A DNA stretch of 64,000 bases from Naasia sp. SYSU D00948 (GTDB lineage: Bacteria; Actinomycetota; Actinomycetes; Actinomycetales; Microbacteriaceae): the NCBI RefSeq assembly GCF_017916515.1, contig NZ_JAFMTA010000001.1, positions 2,345,127-2,409,126 on the forward strand, written 5' to 3'. Made by a program: the position numbers and the translations under genes. Under the pieces are notes generated by a model. It was not told the DNA's origin, did no database searches, and saw only the letters and a program-made list of their open reading frames with translations. How positions within the stretch are numbered: position 1 is the stretch's first letter; each line of letters opens with the position of its first letter. Shown here one piece after another: positions 35,110 to 44,115 of this stretch.

Positions 35110-35864
35110 TTGATTTTCCAATCAGGAGTTGAGGGTCGGTTCAGGCTAGGGGGCGACTCGAAGTAAGCGGCGCAAACTATCCAGTATCGCCAACCCCCAA
35201 AAGGCGGGGCATTCGTCCGATGCCTGCCGCACACAAGGGCAGCGGTCCCGCCACCGGCCAAGCGACGACCGATCATTCCTGACGCCGCGGGTGTGCGGCG
35301 CTTGGGGGAAGAGCAAGCCGCGAGGAATCTGGAACGAGAGCGGAACTTCGAGGTCCCGATCCCCGACGGCGCTAGCCCTGAGGAGGAGGACCGCTTGATC
35401 GACCGAGCGGTTGACGACGGAATCGACAAGATGCTCGACGCCACGTTCGGCGGTTGAGCGCGTGGGGTGGTACGCCACCCGCCACTCCATTGGTCGCCCC
35501 GCCCAACAGGGTTACAGTTCGACTCCCAACAGACCACCCAGGGGACCACGGACCGCCTCTGCCCTGCGGCTAGCGAAAGAAGGCGCGCCGAATGCGTCAC
35601 CGCTCGTCGGTGGTCGTAAACGCTGGTGCGTTCCCGGGTTCCACTTCCGGCTCGCTACTGAGGCAAGACCCTTCAGTGGAGCCCATATGTCGGGTTCGGA
35701 CGTCGGCCTCGACCGTGGCGCATTTGCGGCCGCGCAGATCAAGGCTGCCTTGTGCAGGGCGGAGAGGACCGCTGCCGCCGCGATGTAGATGCGCCGAACC
35801 TACTCCCCACTGCTAGCCAACACGGGGATCGTTTCTGACGTAGCGGGCGCTTCCGTCTCGCGCG
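35110..35864. other. Gene-poor region with a possible gene remnant
   Basis: No intact gene. An open plus-strand frame from 35167 to the TGA at 35455-35457 lacks an early start codon but ends in a protein-like acidic segment, 'GASPEEEDRLIDRAVDDGID' then 'KMLDATFGG', which looks like the 3' end of a truncated gene. The rest, to the end of the permease gene, shows nothing recognisable. Confidence 0.4.
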
Positions 35865-36686
35865 TTACCCCTTCAGCCCGCCAGCGAAGCCCTGCACGAT
35901 GTACTTCTGCAGGAGAAAGTACGCAATCAGGATCGGCAGGATGCTGATGATGATGCCGGCAAAGATCAGGTTCCACTGCGCGCCGAACTGACCGACGAAT
36001 CCGTTGATGGCAACCGTGACGGTCTGCTGATCCGTGCCCGACAGATAGAGGAGTGGGGTCAGGAAGTCGTTCCACGTGCCTACCGCAGTGAGGATGACTA
36101 CAGTTCCGGTGATCGGCCGGAGCAAGGGGAACACCACCGACCAGAACGTTCGGAAGGCATGAGCCCCATCGATCGCCGCGGCCTCTTCATATTCGCCCGG
36201 CAGGGCCCGCATGAATCCTGCATACAGAAAGATCGCGAACGGCATGCCTCCGCCGACGTAGACGATGATCACGCCAACGAGGGTGCCCAGAAGACCGAGG
36301 TCCCGGATCGTTTGGTACAGCGGAAGCAGTGCGAGCTGCACAGGGAGCAGCAGCCCGGCGAGGAAGGCGAAATACGTGAGCTTCGACCATCGTGCCCCGA
36401 GGCGCGACAAAGGATATGCCGCTGCCGCGGCGAAGATCACGGTGAGCGCGACGGTCGTCAGGGTGACGATTGCGCTGTTGACGAGCGCGCCTGCGAAGCC
36501 GCCCTGTTGCCATGCATCGGCGAAGTTCTGCAGAGTTGGTTCTATAGGCGGTGCCAGCAGCCCACTCTGATCGCCAGGCGCCTTCAGCGAGAGGGTGATG
36601 AGCACATAGATGGGAAATACGAACAGCAGACCGACGAGGACCATGAGGACCTCGAGGATCGCCGTGCGCCAGGTGTATCGGAACAT
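35865..36686 (-). CDS. Carbohydrate ABC transporter permease, MalG type
   Basis: A 273-residue inner-membrane permease with six predicted helices. The cytoplasmic EAA loop 'EYEEAAAIDGAHAFRTFWSVVFPLL' places it in the CUT1 family for oligosaccharides or glycosides; the C-terminal 'QKYIVQGFAGGLKG' is typical of MalG-like subunits. Its ATG follows the upstream permease stop by one base with an AGGAGCG box inside that gene. Last gene of the binding protein-permease-permease operon. No ATPase gene is present; actinobacteria commonly share an MsiK-like ATPase among such transporters. Confidence 0.92.
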   Translation of the reverse strand: MFRYTWRTAILEVLMVLVGLLFVFPIYVLITLSLKAPGDQSGLLAPPIEPTLQNFADAWQQGGFAGALVNSAIVTLTTVALTVIFAAAAAYPLSRLGARWSKLTYFAFLAGLLLPVQLALLPLYQTIRDLGLLGTLVGVIIVYVGGGMPFAIFLYAGFMRALPGEYEEAAAIDGAHAFRTFWSVVFPLLRPITGTVVILTAVGTWNDFLTPLLYLSGTDQQTVTVAINGFVGQFGAQWNLIFAGIIISILPILIAYFLLQKYIVQGFAGGLKG

Positions 36687-36687
36687 G

Positions 36688-37605
36688 TCAGCGCTCCTGA
36701 AGGGCGAGCAGTCGGTACTGGATGATTGAGGCCACGGCGACGAAGATCGTCAGCATCACGGCGAGGGCTGCGCCGAACCCGAAACGGCCCAGCGTGAACG
36801 CGTTCGAGTAGATCAGGGTTGAGATGGTGTTCGTCGCTCCGCCGGGTCCGCCCTTGGTCATCACGAAGACCTGATCGAAGAGCTTGAGGCCGCCGATCAG
36901 GGAGAGCATCACATTGATGGTGATCGCGGGCGCGAGAAGAGGTCGCACGACCGACCAGAACCGTCGGATCGGTCCCGCTCCGTCGATGGCGGCAGCTTCG
37001 AGGACCTCGTGGGGGATGCCTTGCAGTCCCGCCAGGAAGATCACCATGGAGTACCCGACGAACTGCCAGAAGACGACGATGACGACGGACCAGATCGCGG
37101 TGTCCGGGTTGCCCAGCCAGTTCTGCTGGAGGAAGCCCAGGCCGACCGTCTCGAGCGCCTCGTTGATACCGCCGGCGGGCGCGAAGAGGTTCTGCCAGAG
37201 GAAGCCGACCGCGATGGAGGTGATCACCACCGGGGCGAAGATGACCACTCGGAGGATGTTGCGAGTCCTGATTCGAGAGTTCAGGGCAAGAGCGATGAGA
37301 AGCGCGGCGACGTTCTGGATGACGGTGACCGCGAAAGCGATCAGGAGGGTGTTCCTGACTCCGGTCAAAGCATTCGGATCGGTCAGGATGCGGCCGAACT
37401 GGTCGAGGCCCACCCAATTGGGATTCGGCGAGATCCCGTCCCAGTCGGTGAATGCGAGCAGGCTGCCGCGCACGCTGGGATACACGACGGCGAAGACGTA
37501 GAACGCGGCTGCGGGGAGGACGAACCACCACACGGTGTGGGCAAAGCCGCGGTAGGGACGTCGTTTCCGCGGAGCGAGGGAACGAACGGTGGGTGCAATT
37601 GCCAT
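36688..37605 (-). CDS. Carbohydrate ABC transporter permease, MalF type
   Basis: A 305-residue permease with six helices and the EAA loop 'PHEVLEAAAIDGAGPIRRFWSVVRPLL'. An N-terminal Arg/Lys-rich tail (residues 10-20) precedes the first helix. The periplasmic loop 'WDGISPNPNWVGLDQFGRILTDP' is characteristic of CUT1 MalF/UgpA-type subunits. It lies 95 bases after the binding protein gene and overlaps in layout with the second permease gene. Probably imports the sugars or glycosides acted on by the neighbouring hydrolases. Confidence 0.92.
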   Translation of the reverse strand: MAIAPTVRSLAPRKRRPYRGFAHTVWWFVLPAAAFYVFAVVYPSVRGSLLAFTDWDGISPNPNWVGLDQFGRILTDPNALTGVRNTLLIAFAVTVIQNVAALLIALALNSRIRTRNILRVVIFAPVVITSIAVGFLWQNLFAPAGGINEALETVGLGFLQQNWLGNPDTAIWSVVIVVFWQFVGYSMVIFLAGLQGIPHEVLEAAAIDGAGPIRRFWSVVRPLLAPAITINVMLSLIGGLKLFDQVFVMTKGGPGGATNTISTLIYSNAFTLGRFGFGAALAVMLTIFVAVASIIQYRLLALQER

Positions 37606-37700
37606 GATGTCGGTTTTTCCTGACCTGTCTCGTCGTTGAGAGCACGTCGCGGTGCGATGCCGGTGAACACCGCACCGCGACGTTGCTGAGTGGCTAGGAC

Positions 37701-38972
37701 TTAGCCGTTGTAGGCGCTGTCCAGCTGCGCCAGGAGGTCCTCAGCGGTGGTCTGGCCGCCGATGAAGGCCTGCAGGCCGTCGAGGTACGTCTGGTTGACG
37801 ACCGCATTCGGCCAGGTCTGGTCGGGGAACGACGCAGTCTGGTCGCCCTGTGCCTGCTCAGCGACCCCTGCGAGGCTCTCCGGCGGGGTGTATCCCTCGA
37901 CAGGAGCGCTCGGGTAGATCGAGGCGAGCTCGACGGCGATCTTCAGTCCCGCGTCGGACATGTAGAAGTCCACGAACTTCTTGGCCAGGTCGATGTTCTT
38001 GGACTTGGCATTGACGCCGTAGCCGGCGCCGAGTCCGACAGGAAGGAATGTCTCCGAGGCGTCGTCGGTGGCGGGGAACGGCGCGGTCTGGAAGGTCGTC
38101 CCCTCGGGAGCCGCGTCCGCGATCGCGGTGATCACCGGGCTGACCGTGACGATGCCGAGAGCCTCGCCCTTCGCGACCTGACCCTGCGCGACGTCCACGC
38201 TGGTTCCCGTCGCGTCGGCGGTGAAGCAGCCGGCGTCCACCATCTCGCGGTACTTGCTCAGAACGGTCGTCCACTCCGAGTCGCTGAACGAGGCGTCGCC
38301 TGATGCCTGCTCTGCGACGAAGTCCGGATTCGCTCCGTGGACGAGCGTCGCATACAGGGCGTACGCGACATACGGGTAGTTGCCGCCAGCGACCCCCGCA
38401 AGGGCGTATGCCACCTTTCCGTTCGACTTCGCCGTGTCACACAGGGCGAGCACCTCGCTGAAGGTCGTCGGCGGCGTGGCTCCGACGGCTTCGAGTGCCT
38501 GGGTGTTGTAGATCGCAGGGATGATCGTGAACGCGTTGGCGCCCATGAGAATTTCGCCGTCGGTGCCCATGACGGCCTTGTTGGCATCGTTGTAGTTCCC
38601 GACCCAGTCTGACCCGCTCAGGTCAGCGAGGTAGTCACCCTTCGCGAGAGCGTGCACGGCGATCGGGTTGCCGTTGCCGGGGAATACGGCCACGACGTCC
38701 GAGGCGTTGCCAGAGACCAGTTCGGTGTTGATCTGAGTCAGGATCCCAGGGAACGGCAGAGCGGTGAACTCGACCGTGACGCCCGGGTTCTCCTCCTCAA
38801 ATGCCTCGATCAGCGGCTCCGCAGTGGGGTCCCCAGCGAACCCCGAAACGGTCAGCACGGTGTCGCCATCTTCACCACCGCCCGAGTTCGCCTGAGGGCC
38901 GGCCGAGCAGCCGGCAAGGCCGAGGGCCGTGGCGACGACGACCGCGCACGATACTGCACTAACTTTTCGCAT
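37701..38972 (-). CDS. Extracellular sugar-binding lipoprotein of a CUT1 ABC transporter
   Basis: A 423-residue substrate-binding protein with lipobox Cys22 (LAGC). The mature sequence begins with the usual 'TVLTVSGFAGDPTAEPLIEAF' strand-helix and contains 'PGVTVEFTALPFPGILTQINTEL', 'GIVTVSPVITAIADAAPEG' and the C-terminal 'KKFVDFYMSDAGLKIAVE', all family 1 binding-protein features. ATG 38972 has GGAG seven bases upstream; the TTG-like start four codons earlier is less likely. First gene of the transporter operon, with a promoter about 220 bases upstream carrying the shared 17-bp palindrome. Confidence 0.92.
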   Translation of the reverse strand: MRKVSAVSCAVVVATALGLAGCSAGPQANSGGGEDGDTVLTVSGFAGDPTAEPLIEAFEEENPGVTVEFTALPFPGILTQINTELVSGNASDVVAVFPGNGNPIAVHALAKGDYLADLSGSDWVGNYNDANKAVMGTDGEILMGANAFTIIPAIYNTQALEAVGATPPTTFSEVLALCDTAKSNGKVAYALAGVAGGNYPYVAYALYATLVHGANPDFVAEQASGDASFSDSEWTTVLSKYREMVDAGCFTADATGTSVDVAQGQVAKGEALGIVTVSPVITAIADAAPEGTTFQTAPFPATDDASETFLPVGLGAGYGVNAKSKNIDLAKKFVDFYMSDAGLKIAVELASIYPSAPVEGYTPPESLAGVAEQAQGDQTASFPDQTWPNAVVNQTYLDGLQAFIGGQTTAEDLLAQLDSAYNG

Positions 38973-39143
38973 GAAACACTCCATCGGATTTCTAGGGATA
39001 CGGCCGAGCCGGTGCGCTCAGACGCCCTGGCGGGCTCAGACGGACGTCCGCCATCAGCGGGAAGACCATCCGCGGCCGAACGCGTAGCTGCGTTGGGACC
39101 GAGGAAGCGACTTCCTTTCCGATGGAGGTTCCCGAGACCACCG

Positions 39144-39167
39144 TGTTGAAACGCGGCTGTTGAAACG
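39144..39167. repeat. Direct repeat in the transporter leader region
   Basis: TGTTGAAACG occurs at 39144-39153 and 39158-39167, centre spacing 14 bases, downstream of the proposed promoter of the binding-protein operon. Possible second regulator site. Confidence 0.4.
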
Positions 39168-39190
39168 AATCATCAGCGCGTCGATCGGCC

Positions 39191-39220
39191 ATGCTACATG
39201 GACGCTGTCCTCAGGACAAT
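39191..39220 (-). promoter_or_regulatory. Promoter and MarR-type operator of the ABC transporter operon
   Basis: On the minus strand: operator ATTGTCCTGAGGACAGC (39220-39204), whose second to seventh bases TTGTCC act as -35, a 17-base spacer, then -10 TAGCAT (39196-39191). The layout is identical to that at 40068-40097. Confidence 0.7.
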
Positions 39221-39450
39221 CAAAGTTGCCAAGATGCACGTATCGCCGAGCGCGCGGCTCGGGGTGTCGGGCTGGCTAGGGGTGAGGATCTACCGGCCCG
39301 CCCGCCTGGTTGCTAGGGAACGCGTCACAAACGCGACGGCGGCTGAGCGTGCGCGGGGCTTCGCGCAGCTGGCCACGCGCTCGTCGACGCCGTCGCGGCT
39401 TCCTGGGCTCGGTGCCCTGGCCGCTGGCGGCGTCGATCCATTAGCCCCGG
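39221..39450. other. Intergenic stretch between transporter promoter and marR-like gene
   Basis: No gene seen. It lies upstream of the transporter promoter and downstream of the regulator's stop codon. Confidence 0.4.
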
Positions 39451-40029
39451 TCAGGAACCGTGATTCACCTGTGCCGGGCGGGGAAGGCGAACGCCTGCTG
39501 TCCGCTCCACGGCGTGGTCCAGTCGGTCGTCGAGGCTCGTCACGAGGCGGACAACGAGCGACTCGAGCCGATCGAAGTCTTCGTCGCTCCATGCTGCGAA
39601 CAGGGGCCCGTACACCGCGCTGTTCACGGCTGAGATGCGCTCCGCCGCCTCGCGGCCAGCGGCCGTGAGGCCGATCACGCTCTGCCTGCCATCCTCGGGA
39701 TCCGGCATCCGCCCGACCAGACCGGCTGCCTCGAGCCGCCGGACGATCTTGCTGACGTTCGAGCGGCCCGTGCCGATGGCATCGGCCATGTCGGTGGGCC
39801 GTGCCGTTGTGCGGTAGATGAGCTGGTTCAAAAGGAGAAAGGCCGGCATGTCGCCGGCAAGCGGGAAGTCGCTCTCCACGAGGACCCGCTCCCGCCACGT
39901 GGACGAGTTCGTGAACGTGATGAGCGCCTGCAGCGCCGCCGAGAAGTCGGCTCCGCGCCCACGCAGCACGGGTTCGGACGTTCCGTCGATCTCCCGTAGA
40001 TCCACGCTCGCATGCGGTCGTCTCGGCAC
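39451..40029 (-). CDS. MarR-family transcriptional regulator
   Basis: A 192-residue winged-helix regulator. The DNA-binding region is 'RPTDMADAIGTGRSNVSKIVRRLEAAGLV', with the wing 'RMPDPEDGRQSVIGLTAAGRE'. N- and C-terminal helices should form the dimer. MarR proteins often respond to phenolic ligands, which would fit flavonoid aglycones released by the neighbouring glycosidases (inference). The GTG at 40029 is chosen because a CATACT -10 box lies six bases upstream; a longer form from 40065 is possible. Divergent from the MFS gene across a 17-bp palindrome, and probably autoregulated. Confidence 0.88.
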   Translation of the reverse strand: MPRRPHASVDLREIDGTSEPVLRGRGADFSAALQALITFTNSSTWRERVLVESDFPLAGDMPAFLLLNQLIYRTTARPTDMADAIGTGRSNVSKIVRRLEAAGLVGRMPDPEDGRQSVIGLTAAGREAAERISAVNSAVYGPLFAAWSDEDFDRLESLVVRLVTSLDDRLDHAVERTAGVRLPRPAQVNHGS

Positions 40030-40035
40030 GGTCCA

Positions 40036-40041
40036 AGTATG
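40036..40041 (-). promoter_or_regulatory. Leaderless -10 box for the marR-like gene
   Basis: Minus-strand CATACT six bases before the GTG at 40029; a possible -35 TTGCCT lies 18 bases further upstream, abutting the palindrome at 40068. Confidence 0.5.
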
Positions 40042-40067
40042 CCCGCGCGGCGCACCGTGAGGCAATC

Positions 40068-40097
40068 ATTGTCGTTGGGACAATCAGCGGTTACGAT
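40068..40097 (+). promoter_or_regulatory. Promoter and MarR-type operator of the MFS/glycosidase operon
   Basis: Perfect palindrome ATTGTCGTTGGGACAAT (40068-40084). Its TTGTCG is the -35 (40069-40074), followed by a 17-base spacer and -10 TACGAT (40092-40097). Binding would block RNA polymerase. Confidence 0.75.
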
Positions 40098-40181
40098 CCT
40101 CTGGTCGCAACACCTGAGTCGTGTCACTGCGTTGTGCCCCAGTCCCCGCGGACCCGACGTCCGCTCTTCGAAGGAGAATCC

Positions 40182-41474
40182 GTGACGCAAGTCGCAGCGC
40201 AACGGAGCGCCCGTCCCTGGTGGGTCGGTCTCGTTTCTGGAATGGCCTCGTACATCGACGCGGCCGCAATCGTCAGTCTTGGCACCGCACTGGTGATCTA
40301 CCAGGATGCGCTCGGACTCGCTCCAGGGGAGGTCGGAGCCGCCTCCGCCGCCCTCACATTCGGTATCGCTGTCGGTGCCCTTGTGGGAGGCAAGCTCGGC
40401 GACCGATTCGGACGGCGCCCGATCTTCACGGTGACCATGGTGCTCATCACGCTCGCCGCATGCACGCTGGTCTTCGCCGATTCGTTTGCGTTGATCTTCG
40501 CCGCAGCGCTCGTGCTGGGGCTCGCCACTGGCGCCGACCTCCCGGTCTCGCTGTCGACGATCTCCGAGGCCGCGGACGACACCAACCGGGGCAAGCTCGT
40601 CGGCTTCTCGAACCTCTTGTGGATGGTCGGCATGATCGTCTCGCTCGTCGCCGGTGGGGTGCTCGCAGGGATGGGTCGGTTCGGTGGTCAGGCCCTGTTC
40701 GTCCATATCGGCGTGGTCGCCATGCTCGTCATGGTGGCCCGCCTCACGATTCCCGAGTCCGCCGAGTGGCTCGCTGCACGGGATGAGCGTCGCGCGGGGG
40801 TGACCACCATTCGCGCCGATCGGACCCGGGTCGTGGAACTCCTCCGCGGGCCCTACCGAGCTCCCTTCCTCGGGCTCCTGGTCTTCTACGCCCTCACTAA
40901 CCTGGCGGCGAACACCGGCGGCCAGTTCGGCGCGTACCTCCTAGTGAACGTCGGCGGAGTGGACCTGCAGGCGGCCACCTTGATCGGCCTCCCGCTGATC
41001 CCGCTCGGCATCGTCGGCTACCTGTGGTTCATGAAGATCGCCGACTCCCCGAAGCGGTTCACCTATTTCACCGTCGGCGCGGTCTGCTGGGTCCTCGCGC
41101 AGCTCGTGCCCGCGGTGTTCGGCATCACCCTCGCAACGTCGCTGATCTCCGGAGTCATCGGCATCGTCGGAACCTCCTTCGCATTCGAGGGGATCATGAA
41201 GGTCTGGACGCAGGAGCAGTTCCCGACGCTGCTCCGCACGACCGCACAGGGCGCCATCATCGCCGTGGCACGCTTCCTCGCTGCGATCCTCGCCAGCGTG
41301 ACTCCGCTCCTGGTGGCCTTCAGCCCGACCCTGTTCTACGTGTTCCTCGCAACCGTCATCGCAGTGGGCTGCGCTACCGCTTGGATGGTCTTCCGTCGTC
41401 GTGACCGGCACAGCGAGTTCGACACCGAAGTGCTCGCCGACCCTCAGGCAGCGGCACAGCCCGCGCTGACCTGA
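40182..41474 (+). CDS. MFS transporter, sugar-porter-like
   Basis: A 430-residue transporter with about twelve membrane helices in two halves. Visible sugar-porter-like marks are 'GGKLGDRFGRRPIF' after helix 2 and 'PESAEWLAARDERR' after helix 6. GTG 40182 has AAGGAG at 40171-40176, so the upstream in-frame GTG at 40134 is rejected. First gene of an operon with GH78 and GH3 genes. It may import the glycoside or a released sugar, or export the aglycone; the sequence does not decide. Confidence 0.87.
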   Translation: MTQVAAQRSARPWWVGLVSGMASYIDAAAIVSLGTALVIYQDALGLAPGEVGAASAALTFGIAVGALVGGKLGDRFGRRPIFTVTMVLITLAACTLVFADSFALIFAAALVLGLATGADLPVSLSTISEAADDTNRGKLVGFSNLLWMVGMIVSLVAGGVLAGMGRFGGQALFVHIGVVAMLVMVARLTIPESAEWLAARDERRAGVTTIRADRTRVVELLRGPYRAPFLGLLVFYALTNLAANTGGQFGAYLLVNVGGVDLQAATLIGLPLIPLGIVGYLWFMKIADSPKRFTYFTVGAVCWVLAQLVPAVFGITLATSLISGVIGIVGTSFAFEGIMKVWTQEQFPTLLRTTAQGAIIAVARFLAAILASVTPLLVAFSPTLFYVFLATVIAVGCATAWMVFRRRDRHSEFDTEVLADPQAAAQPALT

Positions 41475-41628
41475 CCCCACCCCGCGTGCCCCGGCTGGCT
41501 TCGCCGGGGCATGCATCGCCGCGGGCCAACGACCCCGCCAGGAACTTCCACCCTGCCCGACCCAGCCTCTCGCTCTTGCGACTCCAAGCCGGCAGCGCCT
41601 TCGCTACCCAATCCCCGAAAGGAACGTC

Positions 41629-44115
41629 ATGCCTTCGTCCTGGCAGGCCACCTTCATCTCCGCCACCACACCCAACCCGGGGCACCCCGCTCCCTACTTC
41701 CGTCGCGAGTTCGCGGTCAGCGAGGGTCTGCTTCGCGCCACCCTCTCCGTGACCGCGCTTGGGCTCGTGGAGCCGTACCTCAACGGCGTGCGCGTGGGGG
41801 ACGAGGTGCTGTCTCCCGGGTGGACGTCGTACAAGCACCGCCTGAACGTCAGCAGTTACGACGTCACGGACATCGTGCGCGCCGGTGCCAACGCCGTCGG
41901 CGCGATCGTGGGGGAGGGCTGGGCCGTGGGGCGGCTCGGCTGGGAGGGGCGCCGGAACCTGTACACCGATCGACCTGCGCTGTTCCTTCAACTCGAGCTG
42001 CACTACCCGGAGCGCACCGAGGTGATCGGCACGGACAACTCGTTCCGAGTCGGCACGGGCGCAGTGCTGGCCAACAGCATCTACGACGGCGAAACGTACG
42101 ATGCCCGGCTCGAACCGGAAGGATGGAGCGAGGCAGGCTTCGACGACAGCATTTGGGCCCCCGCCGAGCCGGTCGAATGGAACCTCGAGGCGCTGCAAGC
42201 GCCCGCCGGCCCGCCCATCCGCCGCGTCCAGCAGCTCGCGCCGGCCGAGATTCTGACCAGCCCATCCGGAAAGACCATCGTCGACTTCGGGCAGAACATC
42301 TCCGGGTGGGTGCGCCTCACGGTTGAAGGAGAGTCGGGGCGGACGGTAACCCTCCGGCACGCAGAGCTCCTGACCCCGGCTGGCGAGCTGGAGACGGAGA
42401 CGAACCGGACCGCCGAGGCGACGGACCGATACACGCTCCGGGGCGGCGGAGTCGAGACCTGGGAACCGAGCTTCACCTTCCACGGCTTCCGGTACGCGCA
42501 GATCGACGGCTGGCCAGGAGACTTGACGGCTGAAGCAGTGCGAGCGGTCGTCGTGCACAGCGACATGGCTCGAACCGGCTGGTTCGAGACCTCGGACGAG
42601 CTGGTGAACAGGCTGCACGCCAACACCGTGTGGTCGATGCGCGGCAACTTCGTCGGAGTACCGACCGACTGCCCGCAACGCGACGAGCGCCTCGGCTGGA
42701 CCGGAGACATCAACGCCTTCGGACCCACGGCAGCGTTCCTCTACGACGTGCGCGGAGTGCTCGGCTCATGGCTGCAGGACCTGGCTGCCGAGCAAACGGA
42801 GAAGGGCTACGTTCCCTGGGTCGTTCCGGACGTGCTGCCCAACCCGTCCTCCCCGACGGCGCTCTGGAGTGACGTCGCCGTCGGCCTGCCGTGGACGCTG
42901 TACCAGGAGTACGGCGACCTCGAGATCCTCCGTCGCAGCTACGACTCGATGGCGGCTTTCACCAGACAGGTGGAGGCACTGCTGGACGCTCACGGGCTGT
43001 GGAGCTCCGGCTTCCAGTGGGGCGACTGGCTCGACCCGGACGCGCCGGCAAAGAACCCCACCGCCGGCAAGACCGACCGGCACCTGGTGGCATCCGCGTA
43101 CCTGTTCAAGACCGCCCGCGAGATGGCTGAAACGGCGCGGCTCCTCGGCGAAGACGACGACGCCGCGGCCTTCGCGGCGCTGGCAGGGCGCGTCCGTTCG
43201 GCATTCCGCCACGAGTTCGTGGCCGCTTCAGGGCGACTCGTCAACGAATCCGCGACCGCCTACGCCCTGACGATCCAGTTCGGCCTCCTCGACGACGACC
43301 AGCGGCAAAAGGCGGGGGACCGCCTCGCCGAGCTGGTCGCACAGCGCGGATACAAAATCTCCACCGGGTTCGCAGGGACGCCGCTGGTCACCGACGCGCT
43401 CAGCAGCACCGGACACCTCGCCGAGGCCTACTCGCTGCTCCTGGAGAAGGAATGCCCGTCCTTCCTGTACCCGGTGACGATGGGCGCCACCACGACATGG
43501 GAGCGCTGGGATTCGGTGATGCCAGACGGCACGCTGAACTCGACCGGCATGACCTCGCTCAACCACTACGCGCTCGGTGCCGTCGCGGACTGGCTGCACC
43601 GCGTGGTGGGGGGCCTGCAGCGGGTCGAGCCCGGGTACCGGCGGATGCGCATCGCACCGCAGCCGGGCGGCGGCCTGACCTGGGCGAAGGTTGCCCACGA
43701 GACGGCGTACGGGCGAGTCGAGGTGAGCTGGCGAATCGAAGGCGAGGAACTCGCACTCGACGTCACTATTCCGGCGGGCGCCGAAGCGGTCGTCGTGCTT
43801 CCGCTGCACCCCGAGGCTGCGCGAGTCGAGGTCGCGCACGGGACGCACTCCTGGCGGTACGAGCTGCCCGCTGGTTACGGGGCCATCCAGGGCCTCACCA
43901 TGGACTCCTCGATACGTCAGATCGCAGCCGATAAGACCATCTGGCGCACGGTAGCCGAGACCCTGGACAGGTACTTCCCCGGCATCCCGCTCGACGCGTC
44001 CGCCCCTGAAGCGGCCGCGATGTCGCTGAAAGTCGTATTGGAGAACCTGCCCGGCGTTCCGCCCGAGCTTGAGCAACAGCTGCGAGACGCGCTCGTCGCG
44101 GAAGGAGCCAACTGA
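41629..44115 (+). CDS. GH78 alpha-L-rhamnosidase
   Basis: An 828-residue GH78 enzyme that should release terminal alpha-L-rhamnose. Domains in order: an N-terminal carbohydrate-binding-like region (about 10-200, 'EPYLNGVRVGDEVLSPGWTSY'), a concanavalin-like domain ('TIVDFGQNISGWVRL'), the six-hairpin catalytic domain with the acidic motif DCPQRDERLGWTGD at about 347-360, and a C-terminal beta domain ('EPGYRRMRIAPQPGGGLTWAK'). A 75-residue helical tail follows, similar to the tail of the GH3 neighbour. No signal peptide, so it acts in the cytoplasm on imported glycosides. The stop overlaps the GH3 start (TGATG). Confidence 0.94.
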   Translation: MPSSWQATFISATTPNPGHPAPYFRREFAVSEGLLRATLSVTALGLVEPYLNGVRVGDEVLSPGWTSYKHRLNVSSYDVTDIVRAGANAVGAIVGEGWAVGRLGWEGRRNLYTDRPALFLQLELHYPERTEVIGTDNSFRVGTGAVLANSIYDGETYDARLEPEGWSEAGFDDSIWAPAEPVEWNLEALQAPAGPPIRRVQQLAPAEILTSPSGKTIVDFGQNISGWVRLTVEGESGRTVTLRHAELLTPAGELETETNRTAEATDRYTLRGGGVETWEPSFTFHGFRYAQIDGWPGDLTAEAVRAVVVHSDMARTGWFETSDELVNRLHANTVWSMRGNFVGVPTDCPQRDERLGWTGDINAFGPTAAFLYDVRGVLGSWLQDLAAEQTEKGYVPWVVPDVLPNPSSPTALWSDVAVGLPWTLYQEYGDLEILRRSYDSMAAFTRQVEALLDAHGLWSSGFQWGDWLDPDAPAKNPTAGKTDRHLVASAYLFKTAREMAETARLLGEDDDAAAFAALAGRVRSAFRHEFVAASGRLVNESATAYALTIQFGLLDDDQRQKAGDRLAELVAQRGYKISTGFAGTPLVTDALSSTGHLAEAYSLLLEKECPSFLYPVTMGATTTWERWDSVMPDGTLNSTGMTSLNHYALGAVADWLHRVVGGLQRVEPGYRRMRIAPQPGGGLTWAKVAHETAYGRVEVSWRIEGEELALDVTIPAGAEAVVVLPLHPEAARVEVAHGTHSWRYELPAGYGAIQGLTMDSSIRQIAADKTIWRTVAETLDRYFPGIPLDASAPEAAAMSLKVVLENLPGVPPELEQQLRDALVAEGAN

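Noticed and set aside
35500-35560. A tRNA T-arm-like sequence (GGGTTACAGTTCGACTCCC)
   Set aside because: No matching acceptor, D-arm or anticodon stem could be found upstream.
35411-35788. A 125-residue plus-strand frame in the gene-poor zone
   Set aside because: No ribosome site, no domain and irregular composition; it overlaps the better remnant frame at 35167-35457.
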